A stretch of DNA of 30,802 nt from the IMG/VR virus record IMGVR_UViG_3300042731_004814, positions 1-30,802 of that record; one strand, given 5' to 3'. Origin of the DNA: a virus. Shown here piece by piece: positions 12,639 to 21,345 of the stretch (position 1 is the stretch's first letter; the number at the start of each line of letters is the position of its first letter). A program made the position numbers and the translations under genes. Under the pieces are notes generated by a model. The model was given only the letters and a program-made list of their open reading frames with translations. It had not been told where the DNA came from and searched no databases.

Positions 12639-13469
12639 ATGGATATCAAAAATTTTTTTAAATTTTTATTTTGCGCTCCTTTAATACCTATACTGGGTAT
12701 TATTATGTCTGATGAAGCAGGCGAAGAAGGAGACTCTGACAATTCTGACACAGATTCCCCAGAGGAACAACCGGAAGAAGGCGAAAACACTGAGACTGAT
12801 GGCGAAGAAGAAGAGCCAGAAGCGGAAGAACAGGATGAGCCTGAAAGTGAGGGCGAAGATACAGTACCCCTTGCTACATATTTAGAAACGAAAAATAAGC
12901 TGAAAGAAGAAAGGCGTAAAAACGCTGAGTATGAAGACAGCAAACTTTCTGACAATGTCAGGAAGAAAAAAGAAAGCATCAAAAACATGTTCATTAAAAA
13001 AGGTTACTCAGAGGAAGCAGCTAATGATATGGCTGACTTTGGAGCTGAGTTTCTAGAAGAAATGTCTAGGACGCAGACAACTAATACTGAAAAACTTATT
13101 GAAGAAGAGATTCAAGAGCTTGCTAAAGATGATTTTTATTCAGGAATAGAAAATCACACAAGTGAAATTAAGTCTACAATTTCTAAGGCCAAGAATGCGG
13201 GACTTAATATGACTGTAGAGCAGGCTTATTTAATGCAGTTTGGAAGTAAGCGGAAATTAAAAGAAGCTATAAGGAAGGAAGAAGTTATTGAGGCTTCTAG
13301 AAAAGACAAGCCTAAAACTCCAACTGTTCCTACAGCTTCTAATACTAAGAAAAGTAATACTTACAAATTAGACGAATATGATAGAAAGGCTCTTAAAATG
13401 CTTCAAGAATCTCAGCCAGATTTTAAATGGACTGAGAAGAAGTATTTTGATGATGTAAAAAATAGGTAA
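12639..13469 (+). CDS. Probable capsid scaffolding protein
   Basis: The 276-residue product has a very acidic segment (about residues 24-75, mostly E, D, S, G and P) followed by a charged, coiled-coil-prone region and a basic C terminus (RKDKPKTPT, then KKYFDDVKNR). That composition and the position just upstream of the capsid gene are typical of podoviral scaffolds, which shape the prohead and then leave. A good AGGGAGG ribosome binding site supports the ATG at 12639, yet the first 22 residues form a hydrophobic stretch (KFLFCAPLIPILGIIM) that is unusual for a scaffold. Starting at ATG 12705 would give a conventional acidic N terminus but lacks a clear ribosome binding site. Confidence 0.7.
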   Translation: MDIKNFFKFLFCAPLIPILGIIMSDEAGEEGDSDNSDTDSPEEQPEEGENTETDGEEEEPEAEEQDEPESEGEDTVPLATYLETKNKLKEERRKNAEYEDSKLSDNVRKKKESIKNMFIKKGYSEEAANDMADFGAEFLEEMSRTQTTNTEKLIEEEIQELAKDDFYSGIENHTSEIKSTISKAKNAGLNMTVEQAYLMQFGSKRKLKEAIRKEEVIEASRKDKPKTPTVPTASNTKKSNTYKLDEYDRKALKMLQESQPDFKWTEKKYFDDVKNR

Positions 13470-13492
13470 GGGGCTCTCCTTAAGACCCCTTA
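13467..13492 (+). promoter_or_regulatory. Strong hairpin overlapping the scaffold stop codon
   Basis: TAAGGGG (13467-13473) pairs perfectly with CCCCTTA (13486-13492), and an inner TCT/AGA stem closes loop CCTTA. The 5' strand begins with the scaffold stop codon. No T run follows, so it is more likely a processing or stability element between scaffold and head genes than a terminator. Confidence 0.5.
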
Positions 13493-13513
13493 CATAGGGA
13501 AGGGGTTGTAAGG

Positions 13514-14017
13514 ATGCCTGCAAATTATTTTAATCCTGTAGGATGTTATGACAAGAATCTAGTCAGAGCATTAGTTGGTTCAACTGATACAATCTATTCC
13601 AGTGATATTGGTAGAGTTCTATTTAGGTCTTCTAACAGAGTGGTGTTAGGAACTGGGGGTAGTTCTTTTTCAACATCTTTAATGGTAGGTTACTTATCCC
13701 AGGTTGATGGTGGTTCTGCTGGTAGTTCAGGCGGTTCTACTACTTATGTCTATTATACAAAATTCAATCCAACAAAACCTATAGAAGTTTCTTATACAAC
13801 TGCTTATGGTGGAGGCCATCCATCTGATACAGATATAGGCAGTTATTTAGGGTTGTCTACTTATGCTGCCTGGGATGGTGCAAGAATAGATATGGGTAAT
13901 ATAGGTAATGAACCTGGGACATCTGATGCGAGATTTTTCCAAATGACTGGTTACTCAACAAATAGGCATAAAATGTGGGGTTATCCAGTAAGAAACAGTT
14001 CTGTAATAGCGTGGTAG
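13514..14017 (+). CDS. Putative head decoration or capsid-associated protein
   Basis: The 167-residue product is rich in glycine, serine and tyrosine (GGSAGSSGGSTTYVYYT in the middle), predicted mainly beta, with no cysteine pairs or membrane segment. It lies between scaffold and major capsid genes, where many phages encode a decoration protein. AGGGAAGGGG and GTAAGG upstream serve as the ribosome binding region. I recognise no family; the assignment comes from position and composition. Confidence 0.45.
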   Translation: MPANYFNPVGCYDKNLVRALVGSTDTIYSSDIGRVLFRSSNRVVLGTGGSSFSTSLMVGYLSQVDGGSAGSSGGSTTYVYYTKFNPTKPIEVSYTTAYGGGHPSDTDIGSYLGLSTYAAWDGARIDMGNIGNEPGTSDARFFQMTGYSTNRHKMWGYPVRNSSVIAW

Positions 14018-14032
14018 AAAGGAGATGCTAGT

Positions 14033-14929
14033 ATGGCTTATACTATAACAACAGATATCTCCAGGATGCTATTAGCAGGACAAAAGGAGATATTTACAAG
14101 AAATTTTAATGCATACCCAATTGAATATCCTTGGTTTACTACACCTAAAAAGGCTGTAAAGCAGACTGAAACCTATGATAGCATGGGTAACTTAAAGGCT
14201 GCTGGAAGAAAAGTCGAAGGGGATGCAATTACTTATGGTAAGATAACTCAGGCTTATCAAACAAGTATAACTAACTATACTTGGGCGAATGGTTTTGAAG
14301 TTACTATAGAAGCAACTAAGTATGACTTATATGGTGTTGTTAATTCAGCAAAAGCAAAAGAATTAGCAAGAACCATGAGAGCATTAGAAGAAGAAAATGC
14401 TGTGTATTGGGTAGATAATGCTGCTGCTGTTAATTTAGCTGATGGTGTACCTTTAGCGTCAGATAGTAAACCTTTAACAGATAGTTCAGCTACTAATGAT
14501 ACTTTAGCTACATCTTCAAGTATAGCAGTACCAGACAATCATAAAACAGTTATTAATATGTTCTATGCTTTTAAGAATCACGCTGGTGGACCTATGATAG
14601 CAAGACCTAATAAAGCTTTAACACATTATGTAAATCAGATGACTGTAGAAGAAGTTTATAGGTCTATGAATAAAGCTAATGAGTTCAGTAATACTAAGAA
14701 TATACTTCCAAAAATTAGCTGGGGTTACAGTACTTATATGACTTCTCAGACTGCTTGGATGATGTGGGATTCTTCATATGAGCATATATTAATGCAATGG
14801 TTCATGAAAACTGCTTTTGATGCTGACACTGATAAGATTTACACAAAGAATATGTATTTCAATGCAATAGCTATGTATAACTCAGGCTGCTTGCCTAACA
14901 TAGGTATTGTATATAATGCCGGTGCGTAG
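14033..14929 (+). CDS. Major capsid protein
   Basis: The 298-residue product follows the scaffold gene and has a strong AAAGGAGATG ribosome binding site, as expected for the most abundant virion protein. The sequence has an N-terminal segment with FTRNFNAYPIEYPWF, a helix-rich middle (KAKELARTMRALEEENAVYW, a likely spine helix), and a beta-rich C terminus ending in IGIVYNAGA. This fits a HK97-fold capsid protein of average size without a large insertion or obvious cleavage domain. The fold is inferred from order and pattern, not from a diagnostic motif. Confidence 0.78.
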   Translation: MAYTITTDISRMLLAGQKEIFTRNFNAYPIEYPWFTTPKKAVKQTETYDSMGNLKAAGRKVEGDAITYGKITQAYQTSITNYTWANGFEVTIEATKYDLYGVVNSAKAKELARTMRALEEENAVYWVDNAAAVNLADGVPLASDSKPLTDSSATNDTLATSSSIAVPDNHKTVINMFYAFKNHAGGPMIARPNKALTHYVNQMTVEEVYRSMNKANEFSNTKNILPKISWGYSTYMTSQTAWMMWDSSYEHILMQWFMKTAFDADTDKIYTKNMYFNAIAMYNSGCLPNIGIVYNAGA

Positions 14930-14971
14930 AGGGGCTAGACTCCCAGTACCTTCTTGAAAGGAGGGTGTCAT

Positions 14972-15466
14972 ATGCCTAAAAATGTGCTAGGTACAACTTT
15001 AAGTACTTCATATCATGGAAGTACTGATTATAAAATTTTTGGAACTAAAGGTGAATGCTATTTAAGGTATGTACATGAAGATGTATCATGGTCAAGTTCT
15101 GGTCTTGATATTTCAACAGCAGGTAATCATGGTCATACTCTTATAACAATGGGTGGTACAGACCCAACTACTGCTGTAGCGTTACTTAGTTTAGCAGCGC
15201 CCGTAGCTGGATGTTCTAAAATTGTTACACTTGCTTCTACTGCTGCCCATATAAACAATGTTGATATTGATTTAGGTTCTGGTGTAAGTGTTGGTACATC
15301 AGATAATAGATATATAGCTTTTTCAAGTTTAGCTTCAAGTTACCAAAGTATTTCTCTTTTAGGAGTATCAACAGCAAAATGGATTGTACAAAGTGTTAAT
15401 TCAACAGCATATTTCGGAGCTGCGACAGGTATAAGGTCAGCAGCTACAGCAAGAACTACTGCGTAG
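14972..15466 (+). CDS. Unknown small virion protein, beta-rich
   Basis: Starting at ATG 14972 after GAAAGGAGGGTG, this 164-residue protein is rich in Ser, Thr, Ala and Gly, with short hydrophobic strands, a typical composition for decoration or head-fibre proteins. It directly follows the capsid gene. The C terminus (GIRSAATARTTA) is low in complexity. I recognise no family. A TTG at 14954 gives a longer frame but lies at the edge of the ribosome binding site. Confidence 0.5.
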   Translation: MPKNVLGTTLSTSYHGSTDYKIFGTKGECYLRYVHEDVSWSSSGLDISTAGNHGHTLITMGGTDPTTAVALLSLAAPVAGCSKIVTLASTAAHINNVDIDLGSGVSVGTSDNRYIAFSSLASSYQSISLLGVSTAKWIVQSVNSTAYFGAATGIRSAATARTTA

Positions 15467-15473
15467 TTTATAC

Positions 15474-15489
15474 AGCCCCGAAAGGGGCT
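15474..15489 (+). promoter_or_regulatory. GNRA-loop hairpin between two head genes
   Basis: AGCCCC pairs with GGGGCT around a GAAA tetraloop, a very stable small hairpin, followed by TTTACTT. The T run is broken, so it may be a weak terminator or a 3' stabiliser for the abundant capsid mRNA. Confidence 0.5.
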
Positions 15490-15514
15490 TTACTTATATT
15501 AGGAGGTGTAATTT

Positions 15515-15868
15515 ATGTATGTAAGAGAGGTTTATAAAAAGTTGTTGTCCGCGATACCAGAAAATATACCATCATCGGATAGTACAAGTTTTAATTTTAC
15601 TCAAATAAATAGTACTACTTTATCTATTTTTCCAGGTTCTACAACTAAAATATTTGGTAGAAATTATGGGGTTACTATAACTGCTACTACTGGTGGGCTA
15701 TACATACTACCATCTAGTTATACTACTACTCCTACGGAACCAACCTCAGACAATTCATATTACATGAATGAGGGTGATGTATTAACACTTAGAGTACCTT
15801 ATTTTTTAAGTGTGAAGGGTGATTCTACAACAGCCGCTTATAAGGCTGCTATTTGGAGTGATGAATAA
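15515..15868 (+). CDS. Unknown small Ser/Thr-rich head or connector protein
   Basis: The 117-residue product starts with a short helix (REVYKKLLSAIPENIP) and continues as a Thr/Ser-rich, strand-forming protein (TTTPTEPTSDNS in the middle). AGGAGGTG precedes the ATG, and the stop overlaps the next ATG by one base. No family is recognised. It may be a second decoration protein or a connector part. Confidence 0.5.
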   Translation: MYVREVYKKLLSAIPENIPSSDSTSFNFTQINSTTLSIFPGSTTKIFGRNYGVTITATTGGLYILPSSYTTTPTEPTSDNSYYMNEGDVLTLRVPYFLSVKGDSTTAAYKAAIWSDE

Positions 15869-16515
15869 TGGATAAGACTTTAGCTCAGTTGTTAGCATGG
15901 GTTGATGAATCAGTACCTAATAGGATACCAACTACATCTAAGCTTAGATATATAGCTGAAAACCTTGGTGATTCCATGTTTGCTAAGTATAACTCAGCTA
16001 AAACTTGGTATGACACTTATACAGTAGCAGATCAAGCAGAGTATAACTTACCTACTGGGATAAGGGTTACAGATCTTATATATGTTGGAGTGTCTGGTAC
16101 TACCTATAATACAACAGATGTAATTGGGACTTCAACTCCTTTTAATGAGTATAAATATGCTGGTCTTAGGGATGATAAAAGTCCAAGTTATACAGATTAT
16201 ACAACTCAGATCGCTTTAGTGCCTGCTCCAGATGATGCCTATCATATGAGGCTGATATATACACCTCAGTATAGAGATATGGGTTGTGAGTTAACAGATT
16301 CAACAACAATTATATCAGCGGACACTCCGCTTATTAACTGGTTGCAAAGCAAAGTTGCTGCAAGAGTCTGTAAGAGTATGGCTTTTCCAAGGATAGACTT
16401 AGGTAATAACTATGAGATAGATGCTGAAAGTTATCTGGGTGATGCCAGGCTTAATTGGTATAACAATAAGAGAAGACTTAGCAAGACAAATATAGGTTGG
16501 AGAGATTGGTGGTGA
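15868..16515 (+). CDS. Head-tail adaptor (P22 gp4-like)
   Basis: The 215-residue protein resembles the tail-accessory adaptors that sit beneath podoviral portals. It has an N-terminal helix (LAQLLAWVDESVPN), the typical beta element ADQAEYNLPTGIRVTDLIYV, a strand with MRLIYTPQYRDM, and a C-terminal helix rich in aromatic and basic residues. The position between head and nozzle genes agrees. The assignment rests on pattern and order. Confidence 0.6.
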   Translation: MDKTLAQLLAWVDESVPNRIPTTSKLRYIAENLGDSMFAKYNSAKTWYDTYTVADQAEYNLPTGIRVTDLIYVGVSGTTYNTTDVIGTSTPFNEYKYAGLRDDKSPSYTDYTTQIALVPAPDDAYHMRLIYTPQYRDMGCELTDSTTIISADTPLINWLQSKVAARVCKSMAFPRIDLGNNYEIDAESYLGDARLNWYNNKRRLSKTNIGWRDWW

Positions 16516-16519
16516 TCAC

Positions 16520-17968
16520 ATGTTATGGGATGCTATTTCTTCAAAAAAAATAATAATAACTATGGGCCATGGTCAAGGTATTAATAAGTATAGAGACAAT
16601 GAGCTTGAACTTAACAATGAAGAATTAACAGATTCCTTAAATATGTCTGCTGACGCATATCCAGCTATAAGGACAAGAAATGATAGAGATAAGATGGAAT
16701 TACCACAATCTACTAAAGCTATATGGGGTATGGGTAAAAGGTATAATACTTATCTTCATGTGCTTGAGGATAATACATGGAAGTATGCTGAACCTGGAGC
16801 TACTTCATGGGCTAATATATCCACTGAAATAGCAGCTCCGGGATTAGCATCTTTTGTAGAATTTAATACACAAACTAAAAGAGTTACTATTATAGCTTAT
16901 AGTACTGGTACAGTGTACAACTCTTATTGGGATGGTGTTACTTATTCTACGTTTGCTGATACTAATGCACCAAGAAGTAACTTGTACACTGCACACAGAT
17001 ATAGACTGTACGGAGTTGAGAATGATGGGAGAATGCTTAGATATTCTGCACAAGGTGACTGGACGGACTTTACTACTGCTGATGATGCCGGATACCTAGA
17101 TATAACAGAAGTTCAAGGTGCTATAACTGCCATAACTACTTTTGCTGACCATCCAATAGTTTGGTCTGCTAATTCTATGCATGAATTATATGGAACAGGT
17201 CCAGACAATTTCGAACTTGTTAACATTTCTTATACAATAGGCTGCGTGTCAAGATTTGCATATACAGAGCTAGAGGGAAGACTATTTTGGATGGACTACA
17301 GTGGGATTTATATGTACACAGGTGGTCTACCTCGAAAGATAGCAGAAAAAGCCAATGGTCTTATTGAGAAGATTAATTGGAGTGTTAAAGAACTGATAAG
17401 AGCTGGGGGTATTGATGGGAAGATATACTTCGCCATACCTTATGATGGCAGTACTACTGTTAACAGGCTTTTAGTAATAGATCTGGTTGATGATAAAAGG
17501 GCTCCTTATGTAGTTAATATGGAAGATGGAAGTTGGAATAGTATCACCAGGATAGGCGAAAAATTATATGGTCTGGATAGTACAGGTTTTATATGGGATT
17601 TGCACAGTACTAAAATAACAGGATATGACAACAGTACTGCTATAAGCTGGAAGTTTGAAACTAAACCTTTCACAGATGAAGTAAGTAATGAAGTAGCTGT
17701 AAGAGATATATGGGTTAGACACCAGTCAGGTACTACAAATGCTACTATGCAGCTTGGATATACTACAAATAATAATAGTACTACTTATACTGTTCTTGGT
17801 GCTTCATCAGATTTTGTTGCGGTACCTTATGAAACAAGGAAACAAATTTGTCCAACTCCAACAGATTTACAAGGTATGGGTTATATGAAATTTAAGTATT
17901 CTGGAACTGGTCATAAAAGAATTTCAGGTACAAAAATAAATCTTATAACATATGGTGAGGTGGTTTAA
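16520..17968 (+). CDS. Tail nozzle / stabilisation protein (P22 gp10-like)
   Basis: The 482-residue protein has an opening ITMGHGQGINKY followed by LTDSLNMSADAYPAIRTR, the pattern found at the start of podoviral nozzle or stabilisation proteins. The rest is a run of beta strands with repeated aromatic-Gly motifs, as in a propeller. It would continue the DNA channel below the adaptor. GGTGGTGATC precedes the ATG and the next gene starts directly after its stop. Confidence 0.65.
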   Translation: MLWDAISSKKIIITMGHGQGINKYRDNELELNNEELTDSLNMSADAYPAIRTRNDRDKMELPQSTKAIWGMGKRYNTYLHVLEDNTWKYAEPGATSWANISTEIAAPGLASFVEFNTQTKRVTIIAYSTGTVYNSYWDGVTYSTFADTNAPRSNLYTAHRYRLYGVENDGRMLRYSAQGDWTDFTTADDAGYLDITEVQGAITAITTFADHPIVWSANSMHELYGTGPDNFELVNISYTIGCVSRFAYTELEGRLFWMDYSGIYMYTGGLPRKIAEKANGLIEKINWSVKELIRAGGIDGKIYFAIPYDGSTTVNRLLVIDLVDDKRAPYVVNMEDGSWNSITRIGEKLYGLDSTGFIWDLHSTKITGYDNSTAISWKFETKPFTDEVSNEVAVRDIWVRHQSGTTNATMQLGYTTNNNSTTYTVLGASSDFVAVPYETRKQICPTPTDLQGMGYMKFKYSGTGHKRISGTKINLITYGEVV

Positions 17969-19885
17969 ATGTCTGAAATGGTTAACCAGTTATATTCCTT
18001 TGATGAAGATGGTATCCAGAGACTTACTAAAGACCTTAACTATATGTTCCAACACTTGGATGAAAAAAATGTCAGAAGACTCTATACAGAGTACTGTGAG
18101 ATAAGCAGTAAAGATGGAGAAACAGAAATAGACGGACCTTTACTTGTTATGAGGGCTAGTGGTTCTGCGGTTGTAAGACTTAAAGCCGGTTGGGATGCTG
18201 CTGCTGGTGAATTTGTGTTTAACCTATATGACAAGACTGGAAACCCTGTTATAGAACTTGATAGTACCGGGGATGCTGTATTTAGAGGAAGTATTAATAC
18301 TGATGAAGATATATATGTAGGTAATAGAATTTTTGTTGGTTGGAATGAATCTACAAACATACCACCAGCGGCTACGCTTTCTACAAGGGGTATATACTTT
18401 ATTGAACCTGGTACAACTAAGTATATGGCGGCTATATATAGTACAAATGTACAAAGCCTTATAGGTACTACATATCCTGTATATGAGTTTGAAATGGAAA
18501 CAAGTAATGCTATGAATATAACTTCTAAGAATAAAAGTAGGTATTACATGTATGCTGGTTATGATGGTGCTTCAACAGCTACTATAAATAGTACCGATAA
18601 AATGTCTTTTAGAGCTTTTAATGGTTTAGCCTTCTTTAACACTGAACATAATGAGCATAGTACTGCTAAAAGAGGTACTTATATAGGAGAGGATAATCAT
18701 GCAGTATATCTAGGTAGTTATGACGATTATTACAATCAAGTGACTAAAGTAATAGACCAGGAACAAAAATACATGGACAATGAATTAAGGTATTACTTTT
18801 CCCACAACCAAAGGTTTATAGCAAGTCCAACATCAGACTGGCTAAGAAATGCAACAACTAATGTGACACACAATTATTCTACTAAGACTATAACAAGTAC
18901 TAATAATATATATTTTAGGCTATCTGATACAACAATAAACACTTATGCGTCTATGGAAAGTACTATACCTAATCGAGATTTAACAACTTTCCCTGATGGT
19001 TCAAGTGCGAGTACAGATGATTTTATTGTGTTTATATTTTATGCTTACAGCACAAATATAAATCCAACTCATGGCGTGTATATCCACTTAGGTACCAATA
19101 ATGCAAACTACTATAGATACTATCTTACTAGTACTAATGGTGATGAATGGACTACTGGTTGGAATCATTTATGGCGTAAAATAGGAGCTTATGAGAGCGC
19201 AGCAGGAGCACCTACACTTAATAATATATCATGGGCAAGAGTTGGTATAAGAGGTCAAGGTGATACAACAGCATCAATTGTCATGGACTATATGGGTATC
19301 GCGAGAGCTAATAGTACGGATGCTACTGCTTATAATACTTTTCAGAGGTATACCAGTAATGGTGTTACGGAAAACCAAAAAGTTTCTTATTTTGGTGAAG
19401 TATTTAGAGAGCATGAAGGTGAACCAACGCTTTGCCCAGTTAATATTAATGGATATGCAATTACTGATACTCCTATAAGAGGTGCCGTACAAGACTTTGA
19501 TGTAGAAGTTCAGGGGTACTCTTTAAGGAGTAACTATGCACCTACATTAACAGCTTATTTTGACGCCGATAATTACAGTATCGCCGAAATGACATCTGGT
19601 AGATTACGTGTTAGAGGGTACCAAAGTGGTAGTACTTTTGGTGATTATATAGATTGTAAATCTTATTCAGCTTATGAAGATATTCATTTAAAGTTTAAAA
19701 GACAAGCTAATAAATGGACAGCCGCTTTTTGGACAGATGGTGACGCTGAAAGTTACAGGGAAGTTACTTATTTTAATGGTCCTACTACTAGATTAGATTA
19801 TGTATATCTATATTTAGGGCATTCTGATCTAGACAGTGGTGTGAGGATAAAAGATATAAAACTTAAAAGATATAACTCATATTAG
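17969..19885 (+). CDS. Tail fibre/appendage-like protein, likely receptor binding
   Basis: The 638-residue protein begins with a helical segment likely to attach to the tail. A beta-rich unit follows (LKAGWDAAAGEFVFNLYD and TGNPVIELDSTGDAVF) of the kind found at the base of phage fibres, then long stretches rich in Thr, Ser, Asn and Tyr. The last 130 residues (from about GAVQDFDVEVQGYS) look like a lectin-type jelly roll and may bind the host surface. GGTGAGGTGG precedes the ATG. No catalytic signature of a depolymerase was seen. Its Ser/Thr/Asn content makes it one possible target of the sugar cassette, which is inference. Confidence 0.6.
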   Translation: MSEMVNQLYSFDEDGIQRLTKDLNYMFQHLDEKNVRRLYTEYCEISSKDGETEIDGPLLVMRASGSAVVRLKAGWDAAAGEFVFNLYDKTGNPVIELDSTGDAVFRGSINTDEDIYVGNRIFVGWNESTNIPPAATLSTRGIYFIEPGTTKYMAAIYSTNVQSLIGTTYPVYEFEMETSNAMNITSKNKSRYYMYAGYDGASTATINSTDKMSFRAFNGLAFFNTEHNEHSTAKRGTYIGEDNHAVYLGSYDDYYNQVTKVIDQEQKYMDNELRYYFSHNQRFIASPTSDWLRNATTNVTHNYSTKTITSTNNIYFRLSDTTINTYASMESTIPNRDLTTFPDGSSASTDDFIVFIFYAYSTNINPTHGVYIHLGTNNANYYRYYLTSTNGDEWTTGWNHLWRKIGAYESAAGAPTLNNISWARVGIRGQGDTTASIVMDYMGIARANSTDATAYNTFQRYTSNGVTENQKVSYFGEVFREHEGEPTLCPVNINGYAITDTPIRGAVQDFDVEVQGYSLRSNYAPTLTAYFDADNYSIAEMTSGRLRVRGYQSGSTFGDYIDCKSYSAYEDIHLKFKRQANKWTAAFWTDGDAESYREVTYFNGPTTRLDYVYLYLGHSDLDSGVRIKDIKLKRYNSY

Positions 19886-19897
19886 GAGGTGACTTAG

Positions 19898-21331
19898 ATG
19901 CCAACTTATGAACAATTATTATCTAACTTACAACAAGGTTTTGCGGGTCAAGACTTCACAAGTTATGCTCAGAATCAAGGAATACCTGTAGCTTATAATC
20001 AAGATTTAAATAGGCTTTTAGTAGGTAATACTCCTGTAAACATGCAAAATTTAGGTCTTGAAAATCAGGAGGGTAAATTATATGGGAGTGAAACTACTTA
20101 TCAACAACTATTACAACCTTATTTAAAAACAGGTCCAACAGATATAACACAGCTTAAACCTTATGAAACGCCTGAATGGATTAAACAGTATATGAAAGAT
20201 ATGATAGCTGAACAAGCTAGCCCTTGGGAATATAACATGGAGGAAGACCCTTCTGTTATAGCAGCTAGGGAACAATTAGAAAACTCAATGGCTGAAATGA
20301 CAGGTAAAAGAGGGTTTTTGTATGGTACAGCTCAACAACAACTTATAAACCAGGCATTCAATAAAGTTGCTCCTATGTTTGAAGAAGTAGCCTACCAGAA
20401 ACAAGCAGATCGGTATCAAAGGCAAATGCAGTTAGCTAATACTATCATGCAGTGGGATGACATGTTAGCTAATAGGAAAATGGCTGAGAATGAATTAGTA
20501 AAAATGAAAGCTGATTTTATGCTTAGTCTTAACCAAAGGGATTTAGAAATATTCAAAGTCATGCTTAATCAGAGAAGATTTAATATGGAACTTGAATTAG
20601 ATGAGAAAAGGTTTGATCTTGAAAAAAGAAAACAAGAAATGGATTTAGCTTGGAGAAAAGTTAATGAGCTTGGATACGCTGACAATGAAGCTGCTGCGAT
20701 ATTAGGAGTTAAACCAGGTACAGAAGCCGGATGGTCTAAAAAACTAATACTCCAGCACAAACAAGAAATTGAAACTATGAATAAGAAAAATCAGTATGAC
20801 ATTAAAATGTTATCTGTCAATAAAAAAATAGAGATGGATTTAATAAAAGAACAAGAGAGAGTAAAAACAGAAAGTCAAATGAGACTTATGGAAGTTGAAT
20901 ACGGCTTTAAAACTGCAATTGTTGAGGTTGAAGAAGTTTATAGAAGAAAATTAGAAGCTAAAAGAGAAGCAGAAAGAAAAGCAGAAGAAGCAAGAATCAG
21001 AAGAGAAGAAGAGGCAAAAGCTAGAGCAAAAGCAGAAAAAGAAGCTAAAGAAGAAAACTTTGACATACAGTATAAAGGTATGCTTGCCAGACTTAAATCG
21101 TCTTATGTAAGGGATGGTTATATACCAGAAGAATATCAAGAAGCTGCATCTAAAATGCTATATGATAATTTAAAAAATGGGACTATTGATAATGCTGTGT
21201 ATAACAGACTTATAGCCGAATATTGGCTAACAGAATATACACCTAAACCTAAATATAATGAACCTTTCCCTAAATTAGAAGGAGTATCCGATTTTAATAT
21301 GTGGGCTTTGAATTTAAGTAGAAGCTATTAG
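19898..21331 (+). CDS. Internal virion / ejection protein, paralogue of the next gene
   Basis: The 477-residue protein is almost wholly alpha-helical and glutamine-rich, with a long charged coiled coil (about residues 170-400, including an alternating K/E/A/R segment). It shares an ordered series of motifs with the next gene: GKRGFLYG against GAKGTLYS, an MxWDxM segment, RDLEIFKVMLNQRRF against QDFEKFQLMLEQRNF, and LGYADNEAAAILG against LGYVDNEAAIVLG with a following GW. The pair therefore arose by duplication. It lacks the hydrolase domain of its sister. Helical proteins at this position in podoviruses are usually injected with the DNA. Confidence 0.65.
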   Translation: MPTYEQLLSNLQQGFAGQDFTSYAQNQGIPVAYNQDLNRLLVGNTPVNMQNLGLENQEGKLYGSETTYQQLLQPYLKTGPTDITQLKPYETPEWIKQYMKDMIAEQASPWEYNMEEDPSVIAAREQLENSMAEMTGKRGFLYGTAQQQLINQAFNKVAPMFEEVAYQKQADRYQRQMQLANTIMQWDDMLANRKMAENELVKMKADFMLSLNQRDLEIFKVMLNQRRFNMELELDEKRFDLEKRKQEMDLAWRKVNELGYADNEAAAILGVKPGTEAGWSKKLILQHKQEIETMNKKNQYDIKMLSVNKKIEMDLIKEQERVKTESQMRLMEVEYGFKTAIVEVEEVYRRKLEAKREAERKAEEARIRREEEAKARAKAEKEAKEENFDIQYKGMLARLKSSYVRDGYIPEEYQEAASKMLYDNLKNGTIDNAVYNRLIAEYWLTEYTPKPKYNEPFPKLEGVSDFNMWALNLSRSY

Positions 21332-21345
21332 AAAGGAGGGTTATT

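Noticed and set aside
19260-19478. Overlapping plus-strand 72-residue frame inside the fibre gene
   Set aside because: No ribosome binding site and no family resemblance; it is an alternative-frame shadow of a well-supported gene.
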